64,000 nt of DNA from Ferdinandcohnia sp036962685 (GTDB lineage Bacteria > Bacillota > Bacilli > Bacillales > Bacillaceae_L). Shown piece after piece: positions 49,334-57,870 of the stretch. The position numbers were made by a program, and so were the translations under genes. Each line of letters opens with the position of its first letter. The first letter of the stretch is position 1. Under the pieces are notes generated by a model that saw only the letters and a program-made list of their open reading frames with translations, did not search any database and was not told the DNA's origin. The stretch covers positions 117,656 to 181,655 of the forward strand of contig NZ_JBALOP010000003.1 of the NCBI RefSeq assembly GCF_036962685.1, read 5' to 3'.

Positions 49334-50803
49334 ATGACAACTCAAACTGAAACAAAAATATTTTTAAACTTTGTAAATGGTTTATGGATTGAATCAGAGA
49401 ATACTGAAACGGTAGCAAGTATCAACCCTGCCAACAAAAGTGAAATTGTCGGATACGTACAGAAGTCTACGATTAGAGATGTAAATACAGCAGTTGAAGC
49501 GGCGAAGAAAGCACAAAAGTCATGGAGTAAACTAGCAGGTGCTGACCGAGGAAAATACTTATTTAAAGTGGCCGATATTCTTGAATCACGTCTTGATGAT
49601 ATTGCAGAAACAATGACACGAGAGATGGGAAAGACTCTTCCAGAGGCAAAAGGTGAAACTGCCCGTGGTGTAGCAATTTTACGCTATTATGCTGGTGAAG
49701 GCATGCGTAGGGTTGGCGATGTAATCCCTTCATCTGAAGCTGGGGCACTGATGTTTACTACTCGTGCACCTCTTGGTGTTGTTGGTGTTATTACTCCATG
49801 GAATTTCCCAGTAGCGATACCGATTTGGAAAATGGCTCCTGCATTAATTTACGGAAATACGGTTGTGATCAAGCCTGCACTTGAAACAGCAGTAACAGCG
49901 GCAAAAGTTATTGAATGCTTTGCTGACGCTGGCTTACCGGAAGGCGTTGTAAATTTGGTGGTTGGCTCTGGTTCCGTCGTCGGACAACAGCTAGTCGATC
50001 ATCCAGATGTCAATGGGATTACCTTTACTGGATCGGATGCTGTTGGAAGACTTGTTGGGCAAGGGGCATTATCACGCGGAGCAAAGTACCAGCTAGAAAT
50101 GGGTGGTAAAAATCCAGTTATTGTGGCTGAAGACGCAGATTTAGATTTAGCCATTGAGGCAACAATCAGTGGCGGCCTTCGGTCTACTGGACAAAAATGT
50201 ACGGCAACAAGCCGTGTCCTGGTGCATAAGGATATCTATGATGAATTTAGAGAAAAACTAGTAAAAAAAGTGAAAGAAATCAAATTAGGAAATGGAATCG
50301 AAGATGGTATATGGATGGGACCATGTGCTAGCGAAAGCCAACTTAATACTGTCTTATCCTATATTGAAAAAGGAAAAGCGGAAGGTGCCAAGCTTCTTTG
50401 CGGCGGTAACCGTTATTTAGATAATGGATGTAACAATGGTTTCTTTGTTGAACCTACAGTATTTGAAGTAAATAATCATGAGTTGACGTTAACTCAGGAA
50501 GAAATCTTTGGTCCAGTCCTAGCATTAATGAAAGTGGAGACATTCGAAGAGGCTCTGAACATTGCTAATGATGTGAAGTTCGGATTAAGTGCGTCGGTCT
50601 TTACGAACAATATTCAAAAAATGCTACATTTTATCGAAGATATGGACGCAGGTCTTGTTCGTGTAAATGCTGAAAGCGCTGGAGTTGAATTACAGGCTCC
50701 TTTTGGTGGTATGAAACAATCAAGTTCCCACTCCAGAGAACAAGGTCAGGCAGCAATTGAGTTCTTTACATCCATTAAAACTGTGTTTATTAAAGGGTCA
50801 TAA
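49334..50803 (+). CDS. Aldehyde dehydrogenase (2-oxoglutarate-semialdehyde type)
   Basis: A 489-residue NAD(P)-dependent aldehyde dehydrogenase: ITPWNFPVAIPIWKMAPALI near residue 155, FTGSDAVGRLVG near 235, general base Glu in LEMGGKNPVIV near 257 and nucleophile Cys in STGQKCTATSR near 291. Close in layout to the 2,5-dioxopentanoate dehydrogenases (GucD/YcbD). Preceded by a FAH dehydratase in the same operon, so it likely oxidises 2-oxoglutarate semialdehyde to 2-oxoglutarate. It starts ATG at 49334 after AAGGAGG. Confidence 0.9.
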   Translation: MTTQTETKIFLNFVNGLWIESENTETVASINPANKSEIVGYVQKSTIRDVNTAVEAAKKAQKSWSKLAGADRGKYLFKVADILESRLDDIAETMTREMGKTLPEAKGETARGVAILRYYAGEGMRRVGDVIPSSEAGALMFTTRAPLGVVGVITPWNFPVAIPIWKMAPALIYGNTVVIKPALETAVTAAKVIECFADAGLPEGVVNLVVGSGSVVGQQLVDHPDVNGITFTGSDAVGRLVGQGALSRGAKYQLEMGGKNPVIVAEDADLDLAIEATISGGLRSTGQKCTATSRVLVHKDIYDEFREKLVKKVKEIKLGNGIEDGIWMGPCASESQLNTVLSYIEKGKAEGAKLLCGGNRYLDNGCNNGFFVEPTVFEVNNHELTLTQEEIFGPVLALMKVETFEEALNIANDVKFGLSASVFTNNIQKMLHFIEDMDAGLVRVNAESAGVELQAPFGGMKQSSSHSREQGQAAIEFFTSIKTVFIKGS

Positions 50804-50884
50804 TACATAAAAAACTAGGTCTATCACTTGGGATTTTCCCCACTTCTTAGGATTTCCATATGATGTCTCCATTGATTCAAACAT

Positions 50885-50922
50885 AAAAAAGCAACGCTTC
50901 ACAAGTTGAACGTTGCTTTTTC
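50885..50922. terminator. Bidirectional terminator between convergent genes
   Basis: AAAAAGCAACG/CGTTGCTTTTT stem, between the aldehyde dehydrogenase and FMN-reductase genes. Confidence 0.85.
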
Positions 50923-50928
50923 ATGATT

Positions 50929-51525
50929 CTATCGTACTGTCTTCAATGCTTTACCCCAAGAAACGACTTGGTCTAAAAGCATGTTCATATTATCGTCGTG
51001 AATATTCTGTGGTTTAAAATCAGTTCCATTTTCAAAGTCTAGGAAGAGTGATAATGTTGGATGGGTGCGAACATCTGCAATGTTTAATTCACCACAGATA
51101 CCACGGAGATGTTCAGCTGCTCGAGCACCTCCGGTTGAACCATAGCTAACAATTCCAGCGGATTTGTTGTACCAAGCTTCACGGGCCGAATCGAGCGCAT
51201 TTTTTAATGCTCCTGTTATACTGTGATTGTATTCAGCGACAACAAATATAAATCCGTCGAGATTTGCTAATTTTTCATTCCATTTCGCAATTCCAGGTGA
51301 ATCTCCAGTTCCTAAAAACGGTAAATCATAATCTTTAATGTCTACAATTTCGTAATTCGCATTCCCTTTCTTGTCACCATACCCCTTTACCCATTCTCCG
51401 ACCTGTGGACTTACGCGTCCTTCACGAGTACTTCCTAAAATAATCCCTATATTTAATTTTTCATCAGTCATTCTTGGTTCCTCCATTGCTTTGTTTTTGC
51501 CAAACAGTTTGTCTAAAAAGCCCAT
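50929..51525 (-). CDS. NADPH-dependent FMN reductase family protein
   Basis: A 198-residue flavodoxin-like reductase: IGIILGSTREGRVSPQVG (FMN phosphate loop, near residues 26-43), VVAEYNHSITGALKNALD near 95 and GIVSYGSTGGARAAEHLR near 125. An extra amphipathic head MGFLDKLFGKNKAMEE precedes the domain. A GTG at 51537 is in frame, but the AGGTGG site suits the ATG at 51525. Probably an azoreductase/quinone-reductase-type enzyme; substrate unknown. A cystine importer lies downstream. Confidence 0.85.
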   Translation of the reverse strand: MGFLDKLFGKNKAMEEPRMTDEKLNIGIILGSTREGRVSPQVGEWVKGYGDKKGNANYEIVDIKDYDLPFLGTGDSPGIAKWNEKLANLDGFIFVVAEYNHSITGALKNALDSAREAWYNKSAGIVSYGSTGGARAAEHLRGICGELNIADVRTHPTLSLFLDFENGTDFKPQNIHDDNMNMLLDQVVSWGKALKTVR

Positions 51526-51604
51526 ACTTAACACCACCTATGTAGTTAAGAAAAGCATTACAATATTAATTTCCCTAGACCATATGAACTTTATTCTTCC
51601 ATTT

Positions 51605-52354
51605 TTATGTAGGATTTAGAATTCGTTGTAAAAACTGTTTTGTCCGCTCTTCCTTTGGTTTTTTCAATACTTCATCAGGAGTTCCTTGTTCGATGATGTA
51701 CCCCCCATCCATAAACAGGACTTTGTCGGATACTTCTCCTGCAAATTGAATTTCATGAGTCACAATGATCATTGTCCAGTTTTCGGTTGCTAAGTCCTTC
51801 ATTACCTTTAAAACTTCTCCGATTAGTTCAGGGTCTAATGCTGAGGTTGGTTCATCAAATAAAATCAATTCAGGTTTTAGGGCTAATGCCCTTGCGATCC
51901 CAACCCGTTGCTGCTGTCCACCTGAAAGTTGGTGGGGAAATAAATTCATTTTCTCCTTTAATCCGACCTTTTCTAGCAGTTCCTCTGCTTCAGTTCTTGC
52001 CTCGGTTTTATGTCGTTTTTGAACAATAACAGGACCTTCCATTACATTTTGAAGAGCTGTTTTATGTGGAAAAAGGTTGTAGGATTGAAAAACCATCCCT
52101 GATTTTCTACTTAACCGGGTTCTATCCTGTTTACTCATTTTTTCAGAAAAATTAAGCGAAAACCCATCTTCGAACTGAAAAATCCCTTTATCCGGTTGCT
52201 CTAACCCATTAAAACAACGGAGCATTGTTGTTTTTCCGGAACCGGACGGACCGATAATGGAAACTACTTCTCCTTTTCCTACACTGATTTCGATATTTTT
52301 TAATACTTCATTTTCACCAAATGATTTAGCCAAGCCTTTTACCGTTAAAAACAT
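51605..52354 (-). CDS. tcyC: Cystine ABC transporter ATP-binding protein
   Basis: A 249-residue polar-amino-acid ABC ATPase with Walker A GPSGSGKT near residue 34, Q-loop VFQSYNLFPHKT near 88, signature LSGGQQQR near 142 and Walker B LILFDEPTSALD near 162. Third gene of tcyABC, but separated from the permease gene by 213 bp containing a repeat remnant. It starts ATG at 52354 behind AGAGGTGAGGG. Confidence 0.9.
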   Translation of the reverse strand: MFLTVKGLAKSFGENEVLKNIEISVGKGEVVSIIGPSGSGKTTMLRCFNGLEQPDKGIFQFEDGFSLNFSEKMSKQDRTRLSRKSGMVFQSYNLFPHKTALQNVMEGPVIVQKRHKTEARTEAEELLEKVGLKEKMNLFPHQLSGGQQQRVGIARALALKPELILFDEPTSALDPELIGEVLKVMKDLATENWTMIIVTHEIQFAGEVSDKVLFMDGGYIIEQGTPDEVLKKPKEERTKQFLQRILNPT

Positions 52355-52449
52355 ACCCTCACCTCTTTACCCCGCATTAATGGGCAGTAAGCCCCCCTCT
52401 AGAGAAGGTTATGTGGGTGATAGACTGCCCGTAAAGCCCGATTAAATGA

Positions 52450-52515
52450 ACAAAGACTATAATAAGATTGCCACTTCCTGTGGCAACGTCTTTGTGACCC
52501 ACATCCTGTGGCCTC
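52450..52515. repeat. Partial dispersed repeat, copy D
   Basis: ATTGCCACTTCCTGTGGC then AACGTCTTTGTGACCCACA match the inner hairpin part of copies B and C; the palindromic end and the AACTTTATT arm are absent. It lies inside tcyABC between the permease and ATPase genes. Confidence 0.6.
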
Positions 52516-52567
52516 AACTAACCATCAGTAGGGGATGAAGAAACCCCCAACTGATATAAATTTCACT

Positions 52568-53209
52568 TTACCTTGCCACATAACGGTCTAATCTTCGTTC
52601 TAGCCCTGCTTGGACTAGGGATAAGATAAAACAAATGACCCAATAAATCAGGGCCGCTTCCACATACAATAGAAGGAAATCGTATGTCCTTGCTGCGATC
52701 TCCTGTGCCTTACGGAATAATTCTGCAACTAAAACTAGTGAAGCTAGGGATGTGTCTTTTACCAGACTGATAAATGAATTGGACAACGGAGGTACCGAGA
52801 CCCTTGTCGCCTGTGGAAGAATAATCCGCCTTAGCGCTGTCCATCTTGTCATTCCAATCGTAAATGCCGCTTCCCATTGACCCTTTGGAATCGATAGAAT
52901 GGATGCGCGAATAATTTCAGATGCATAAGCACCAACATTTAAAATAAAGGCGATTGCTGCACTCGGGAAAGGGTCAATATTCACCCCGATATTGGGTAGT
53001 CCGTAAAAAATAATAAATAATTGCACAAGTAAAGGTGTTCCGCGAATTGCTGAAACATAGATAATAGCAGGAGCCTGGACAAGTCTTGATTTCGACAATC
53101 GCATCATCGCTGTGAACAAAGCAAGTATAAGTCCACCGATAAAAGAAATAAGGGTGAGTGGAATCGTATATTGAATTGCACCTGAAAGCATGGAAGGAAG
53201 GGAGTTCAT
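52568..53209 (-). CDS. tcyB: Cystine ABC transporter permease
   Basis: A 213-residue HisM-type membrane protein of five or more helices, with the GTPLLVQLFIIFYGLP motif near residue 70 and the EAAFTIGMTRWTALRRIILPQA coupling loop near 130. The GGGAG site precedes the ATG at 53209; longer frames reach 53281 and would overlap the tcyA stop at 53256. Second gene of the cystine importer. Confidence 0.9.
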   Translation of the reverse strand: MNSLPSMLSGAIQYTIPLTLISFIGGLILALFTAMMRLSKSRLVQAPAIIYVSAIRGTPLLVQLFIIFYGLPNIGVNIDPFPSAAIAFILNVGAYASEIIRASILSIPKGQWEAAFTIGMTRWTALRRIILPQATRVSVPPLSNSFISLVKDTSLASLVLVAELFRKAQEIAARTYDFLLLYVEAALIYWVICFILSLVQAGLERRLDRYVAR

Positions 53210-53255
53210 GAATAGCTCCCATCCCTCCATATTTGCAGTAATTGTTAATAGTAGG

Positions 53256-54086
53256 CTATTTTGTAGAAACATCTTCACCAAACCATTCCTGGGAGATTTT
53301 AGCTAAAGTTCCGTCATCCCTCATTGCAGACAATTGTTCATTAATAGCTTTCACCAAATCTTCATTACCCTTATTAAAGGTAAAGGCCATCTCTGAAACA
53401 TCTTCTGAGCTAGCTGCAATTTTAATATCCTTATCACCCTGTGATTTGATATAATCAAGGACTGCGAGTTTATCATTAACGGTCGCCTCCGCTCGTCCTT
53501 GCTTGATTAATTGAATCGACTGGGCAAGCCCTTCTACACCAACTATTTCAGCACCATTTTCTTGGGCGATTGCACCGTAATTACTCGTCAAGGATTGCGC
53601 CGCTTTTCTTCCTTTTAAGTCCGCAAATGTCGTAATGTCACTATTATCCTTTGGAACAACAAGGACAGCTGATGAGTATGTATACGGTTCTGAAAAATCA
53701 TAATTGGCTAAACGGTCCTCGTTAATTCCCACTTGGTTTGCAATTAAATCAAAACGTTTTGAATTAAGACCCGCAAACATCGAATCCCATTGGGTCTCCA
53801 TAAATTCCACTTTAAGGTCCATCCGCTTTGCAACTTCTCTAATTACTTCCACGTCATAGCCTGTTAATTGATCCTCTTCATTATGGAAGGTATAAGGTGC
53901 ATACGTACCTTCTGTTCCTACAGTTAAAACACCTTTGTCCTTGATTTCATCAAACAATGTGCCCGTTTGTGCCGCATTGTTGTTTTCTTCATTATTAGCA
54001 TTGTTATCTTCATCCGTGCCACCGCACCCTGCTAGGACAAAGGATATTGTAAATAAAATCGAAAAAAGAAAAAGTAATTTCTTCAT
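53256..54086 (-). CDS. tcyA: Cystine-binding lipoprotein
   Basis: A 276-residue extracytoplasmic receptor: lipobox SFVLAGCGG (Cys near 21), an acidic Asn/Glu-rich linker, then an SBP_bac_3 domain with GVLTVGTEGTYAPYTFH, LTGYDVEVIREVAKR and METQWDSMFAGLNSKRFD, which closely resembles B. subtilis TcyA as I remember it. Ends WFGEDVSTK. First gene of tcyABC; imports L-cystine for sulfur supply. Confidence 0.93.
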   Translation of the reverse strand: MKKLLFLFSILFTISFVLAGCGGTDEDNNANNEENNNAAQTGTLFDEIKDKGVLTVGTEGTYAPYTFHNEEDQLTGYDVEVIREVAKRMDLKVEFMETQWDSMFAGLNSKRFDLIANQVGINEDRLANYDFSEPYTYSSAVLVVPKDNSDITTFADLKGRKAAQSLTSNYGAIAQENGAEIVGVEGLAQSIQLIKQGRAEATVNDKLAVLDYIKSQGDKDIKIAASSEDVSEMAFTFNKGNEDLVKAINEQLSAMRDDGTLAKISQEWFGEDVSTK

Positions 54087-54174
54087 TGTTAGTACCCCCA
54101 GTTTAATAAATTTGTGTTTCTACTTACTAGTAGATTTTACAAGTTTACCTATTCTCATTCACTGGGTGGGTAAG

Positions 54175-54207
54175 ATAAAAAAGAAGCCAGCACGAATCCG
54201 CTGACTC
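54175..54207 (-). terminator. Terminator of the rpiB-glpX-tkt unit
   Basis: AGTCAGC/GCTGGCT stem, then TCTTTTTT on the minus strand, after tkt. Confidence 0.85.
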
Positions 54208-54216
54208 CACTCTCAT

Positions 54217-56229
54217 TTATGCTATCACTAGTTTCTCTACTTGTTTCACTACATTTTCAACAGTGAATCCAAATTCTTCGATTAGTTTATCTCCGTTTCC
54301 AGATGCACCGAAGGTATCAACCGATAAGATGATTCCATTTTCTCCGACATATTTATGCCAGCCCATTGATGATGCCATTTCAACAGCGACCCTTGCCTTT
54401 ACATTTACAGGTAGTACACTCGCTTTGTATGCTTCATCTTGTTTTTCAAAGCGATCCCAGGAAGGCATACTGATAACATTGACGTCTATGCCTTTTGCTT
54501 TTAGTTCTGTTTGAGCGCGAACAGCAAGCTGTACCTCTGAACCGGTAGCAAGTAGTAATGCATCAGGGACTTCTTTCTCCCCTTTACTAACAACATAAGC
54601 TCCAAATTTTACACCATCATAGGCTTTCTCATTTGTTCCTTCAAGGGTAGGAAGATTTTGTCTCGTTAACACGAGTGCTGTTGGCTGATTCTTACTTTCA
54701 ACAGCTAAGCGCCACGCAGCTTGCACTTCGTTACCATCAGCCGGACGTATTACAGATAGATTTGGAATTGAACGTAACCCAGCAAGCTGTTCAACCGGTT
54801 CATGTGTCGGGCCATCTTCCCCTACCGCAATTGAATCATGTGTTAACACATAAGTAACCGGTGTATTCATTAATGCAGATAAGCGGATTGCTGGTTTTAA
54901 ATAGTCACTAAATACGAAGAAGGTTCCTCCGAATACTTTAACCCCACCGTGAAGGGCCATTCCATTTAATGCTGCTCCCATTGCAAATTCACGAACACCA
55001 AACCAAATATTGCGTCCTGCAAAATGAGTTGGTGTGAAGTCATCCTCAGAAGTAATCGTGGTTTTGTTGGATCCGGCTAAATCGGCACTTCCGCCGATAA
55101 AATATGGAACAGCTTTGGCAATCGCATTTAAGATTTTTCCAGAAGATGCACGAGTTGCTAGCGTATCGATTCCTGGTGTGAATTGAGGTAGATTTTGCTC
55201 CCAGCCTTCAGGTAGCTCGCCTTGGATTGCTCTTTCTAGCTCGACCGCATCTTTAGGATTTTCACCTTTATAAGCTGCAAATAATTCATTCCATCTCTCT
55301 TCTCCAGCAATGCCAGGTTCAACAATCTTTTCTTTAAAATCATTATATACTTCTGTTGGAACTTCGAAATCCGCGTAATTCCAATTAAATGATTGTTTTA
55401 CTAAATGAATTTCATCTTTACCAAGTGGTGCTCCATGTGCATCCGAAGAGCCCGCTTTATTTGGTGAACCATAGCCAATTACAGTTTTGATTTCTATTAA
55501 GGTTGGTTTGCTCGTATTGTTTCTTGCTTGTTGAATAGCATCTCGAATGGCATCTAAATCATTGCCATCTTCAACGCGTATAACCTGCCAGCCATAGGCT
55601 ATAAAACGTTCTTCGGTACTGTCAGAAAAGGAACGATTTAGATCTCCATCTAACGAAATATCATTTGAATCATATAAAACGACTAGCTTACCGAGTTTTA
55701 AATGACCTGCTAATGATGCCGCTTCATGAGAAATTCCCTCCATCAAGTCACCATCGCCAACAAGGGCATATGTATAGTGGTCAATGATCGAAAAATTTTC
55801 CTTATTGTATTTAGCTGCTAAAAACCGCTCTGCCATTGCCATTCCAACTGACATCGCAATCCCTTGTCCAAGTGGTCCAGTTGTCGCTTCTACACCATCT
55901 GTATGATGAACCTCTGGATGTCCTGGTGTTTTTGAACCAAATTGACGGAAGTTTTTTAAATCATCAATAGTCACATTGTAGCCAGAGAGGTGTAAAAGAC
56001 TATATAAAAGAGCGGAACCATGACCAGCAGATAAAACAAAGCGATCACGATCAAACCAGTTTGAATTTTTAGGGTTATGCTTTAAAAAGTCCGTCCAAAG
56101 TACGTATGCCATTGGCGCTGCACCCATTGGTAATCCGGGATGCCCTGAGTTTGCTTTTTCAATCATATCAATCGATAACGTACGAATGGCATTTACCGAT
56201 AATTGATCAACTGAAACTGTTTTTACCAT
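54217..56229 (-). CDS. tkt: Transketolase
   Basis: A 670-residue thiamine-diphosphate enzyme moving two-carbon units in the pentose phosphate pathway. Visible: RTLSIDMIEKANSGHPGLPMG (His of the N-terminus), TGPLGQGIAMSVGMAMAE, the ThDP/Mg motif GDGDLMEG near residue 155, and THDSIAVGEDGPTHEPVEQL near residue 470. AAAGGAGG precedes the ATG at 56229; the frame opens at 56295. Third gene after rpiB-like and glpX. Its presence in a C4-sugar cluster makes sense as the exit for erythrose-4-phosphate. A large palindromic repeat lies just upstream of its start. Confidence 0.95.
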   Translation of the reverse strand: MVKTVSVDQLSVNAIRTLSIDMIEKANSGHPGLPMGAAPMAYVLWTDFLKHNPKNSNWFDRDRFVLSAGHGSALLYSLLHLSGYNVTIDDLKNFRQFGSKTPGHPEVHHTDGVEATTGPLGQGIAMSVGMAMAERFLAAKYNKENFSIIDHYTYALVGDGDLMEGISHEAASLAGHLKLGKLVVLYDSNDISLDGDLNRSFSDSTEERFIAYGWQVIRVEDGNDLDAIRDAIQQARNNTSKPTLIEIKTVIGYGSPNKAGSSDAHGAPLGKDEIHLVKQSFNWNYADFEVPTEVYNDFKEKIVEPGIAGEERWNELFAAYKGENPKDAVELERAIQGELPEGWEQNLPQFTPGIDTLATRASSGKILNAIAKAVPYFIGGSADLAGSNKTTITSEDDFTPTHFAGRNIWFGVREFAMGAALNGMALHGGVKVFGGTFFVFSDYLKPAIRLSALMNTPVTYVLTHDSIAVGEDGPTHEPVEQLAGLRSIPNLSVIRPADGNEVQAAWRLAVESKNQPTALVLTRQNLPTLEGTNEKAYDGVKFGAYVVSKGEKEVPDALLLATGSEVQLAVRAQTELKAKGIDVNVISMPSWDRFEKQDEAYKASVLPVNVKARVAVEMASSMGWHKYVGENGIILSVDTFGASGNGDKLIEEFGFTVENVVKQVEKLVIA

Positions 56230-56243
56230 TATCGTTACCTCCT

Positions 56244-56310
56244 TTTGGGACATGGGGACAGGTCCCTTGTCCCAGTTTATTGATTTATGGGACAAGGAAC
56301 CTGTCCCTCT
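56244..56310. repeat. GGGACAGGT-type palindromic repeat between glpX and tkt
   Basis: GGGACAGGTCCCTTGTCCC (56255-56273) and GGGACAAGGAACCTGTCCC (56289-56307) are inverted copies around a 15-bp centre. The distal arm supplies the last codons of glpX; the proximal arm sits about 25 bp before the tkt start. Confidence 0.85.
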
Positions 56311-57244
56311 GACCCAGATGCACTGTTTCGGTACATCTTAAGTTTTGATCATTGCCATTAATCATGATAGAGTGGGTGATGATTTTGTTTTCATCTCGTT
56401 TGATTCCATTGAGAAGCATATTACTTGTGATACCTGTTGCAACGAATGCACAATCGTTGGTTGCAACTAATTGTTCAAGTTTCAATACTTTATTAATATC
56501 TTCAATCCCCATAATTCTACATCTTTCGAGCTCTTCATCTGTTCTTGGAAGAAGTCGAGCCTGCATTTCTCCGCCTAAGCCTCTAATACCAACAGCCGCT
56601 AATACACCTTCAGGAGCGCCTCCAATTCCAATAAACAAATCAGCGTGCAATGATTCAATACAAGTAGAAATCGCTGGAATAACATCCCCATCTTCAAATA
56701 AATATGTTTTTGCACCTAAACCCCGAACAATATCAATCCATTCCTGATGTCTGCCCCGATCCTGGATAATGACGGTTAGCTCATGTACTTTCTTTCCTAA
56801 CGCCTTTGCAACCGCATACAAATTTTCTTCAAGTGGCGCATTTATATCGATTTTTCCTGCTGCTTTTGGACCAACTGCGATTTTTTCCATGTACATATCT
56901 GGTGCGTGTAGTAAGGTACCCTTTGGAGCAGCGGCAATAACAGCAATCGCATCATTTTGCCCTTTCGATGTGGAGGTTGTTCCATCAATCGGATCTACCG
57001 CTATATCGATTTGTTTCCCCTTACCTGTTCCAACCTTTTCACCAATATAAAGCATTGGCGCCTCGTCAATTTCACCTTCACCAATAACAATTATGCCGTC
57101 CATCTCAACTTGACTTAACATTGTTCTCATTGAATTCGTTGCGGCCCGATCGGCTTCTATTTTGTTTCCGCTTCCAACCCAAGGAAGTGAAGCAATGGCA
57201 GCAGATTCTGTTACACGTAAAAAATCATAGATTAATTGATTCAT
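56285..57244 (-). CDS. glpX: Class II fructose-1,6-bisphosphatase (GlpX)
   Basis: A 319-residue lithium-sensitive phosphatase that removes the C1 phosphate of fructose-1,6- or sedoheptulose-1,7-bisphosphate. Metal and substrate motifs: VIGEGEIDEAPMLY near residue 55, DPIDGTTSTSKGQND near 84, GGAPEGVLAAVGIRGLGGEMQAR near 182. AAGGAG before the ATG at 57244 sets the start. The final nine to ten residues, GQRDRFLVP, are encoded by the palindromic repeat and look like an acquired tail. It sits in one operon with the rpiB-like and tkt genes, so it may serve ribulose-monophosphate or transketolase-linked cycling. Confidence 0.93.
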   Translation of the reverse strand: MNQLIYDFLRVTESAAIASLPWVGSGNKIEADRAATNSMRTMLSQVEMDGIIVIGEGEIDEAPMLYIGEKVGTGKGKQIDIAVDPIDGTTSTSKGQNDAIAVIAAAPKGTLLHAPDMYMEKIAVGPKAAGKIDINAPLEENLYAVAKALGKKVHELTVIIQDRGRHQEWIDIVRGLGAKTYLFEDGDVIPAISTCIESLHADLFIGIGGAPEGVLAAVGIRGLGGEMQARLLPRTDEELERCRIMGIEDINKVLKLEQLVATNDCAFVATGITSNMLLNGIKRDENKIITHSIMINGNDQNLRCTETVHLGQRDRFLVP

Positions 57245-57282
57245 TGGAGAACACTCCTTAGCAAATGCTTTTCGTCCCAAAA

Positions 57283-57765
57283 TTAGCTACAAGAATTTGA
57301 AGAGATTTCTTTACTGATTTCTGTGAAAAACTCTTTTTCTTGATTTACGATTTTATCGACCTTACGTTGAGAGCCACCAGCCCAATGGGAATTTAGGTAT
57401 GCCGCAACAACCTTTTTCGTAGCTTCTGGTCCGATAATTTGAGAGCCAATCGTGATAATTTGAGCATCGTTACTTAATTGAGCTCTTTCAGCGGAATATA
57501 CATCGTGAGTAAGAGCTGCACGAATTCCTGGATATTTATTGGCTGCAATGCACATTCCAATTCCAGTACCGCAAAGTAAAATTCCCCTTGTCACCTCGCC
57601 ATTACTTACACCTGCTGCTACCTTAAAAGCTACATCTGGATAATCAACCGCATCCTTTGAAAAGCAGCCAAAGTCTTCAACCTCATGACCAAGTTCCTCA
57701 ACAAAGCTTTTTACGATTTCTTTTAAATCGAAAGCATTGTTATCGCACCCAATACCAATTTTCAT
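57283..57765 (-). CDS. RpiB/LacAB-family sugar-phosphate isomerase (probable D-erythrulose-4-P isomerase)
   Basis: A 160-residue isomerase of the RpiB fold, catalytic Cys65 in LLCGTGIGMCIAANK. Where ribose-5-phosphate isomerases have the motif SDHAG, this has CDNNA (Asp8-Asn9), so a conserved His is missing, and the segment SNDAQIITIG has Ser where a His is usual. These changes are reminiscent of the C4-specific branch (EryI/DerI) that converts D-erythrulose-4-phosphate to D-erythrose-4-phosphate. The neighbouring DhaKL, TpiA-like and transketolase genes support that reading. Ordinary pentose or LacAB activity remains possible. The start is ATG at 57765 behind AAAGGGGAT. Confidence 0.82.
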   Translation of the reverse strand: MKIGIGCDNNAFDLKEIVKSFVEELGHEVEDFGCFSKDAVDYPDVAFKVAAGVSNGEVTRGILLCGTGIGMCIAANKYPGIRAALTHDVYSAERAQLSNDAQIITIGSQIIGPEATKKVVAAYLNSHWAGGSQRKVDKIVNQEKEFFTEISKEISSNSCS

Positions 57766-57776
57766 TTCGAATCCCC

Positions 57777-57788
57777 TTTCGTTTGTTT
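57777..57788. promoter_or_regulatory. Direct repeat TTTCGTTTGTTT, copy 1
   Basis: First copy of an exact 12-bp direct repeat (second at 57859-57870, 82 bp apart) in the region between the rpiB-like gene and the divergent DeoR gene. DeoR-family operators are often TTTCGTTT-rich direct repeats. Confidence 0.45.
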
Positions 57789-57858
57789 ACACGGAGTTAT
57801 TATTCATTATTACTATACTATTATTCTATATTAATTATTTTCTTTTATCAACATTTAT

Positions 57859-57870
57859 TTTCGTTTGTTT
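57859..57870. promoter_or_regulatory. Direct repeat TTTCGTTTGTTT, copy 2
   Basis: Second exact copy, upstream of the DeoR-type regulator; a related TTTTGTTTGCTT lies at 61339-61350 before dhaK. Confidence 0.45.
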
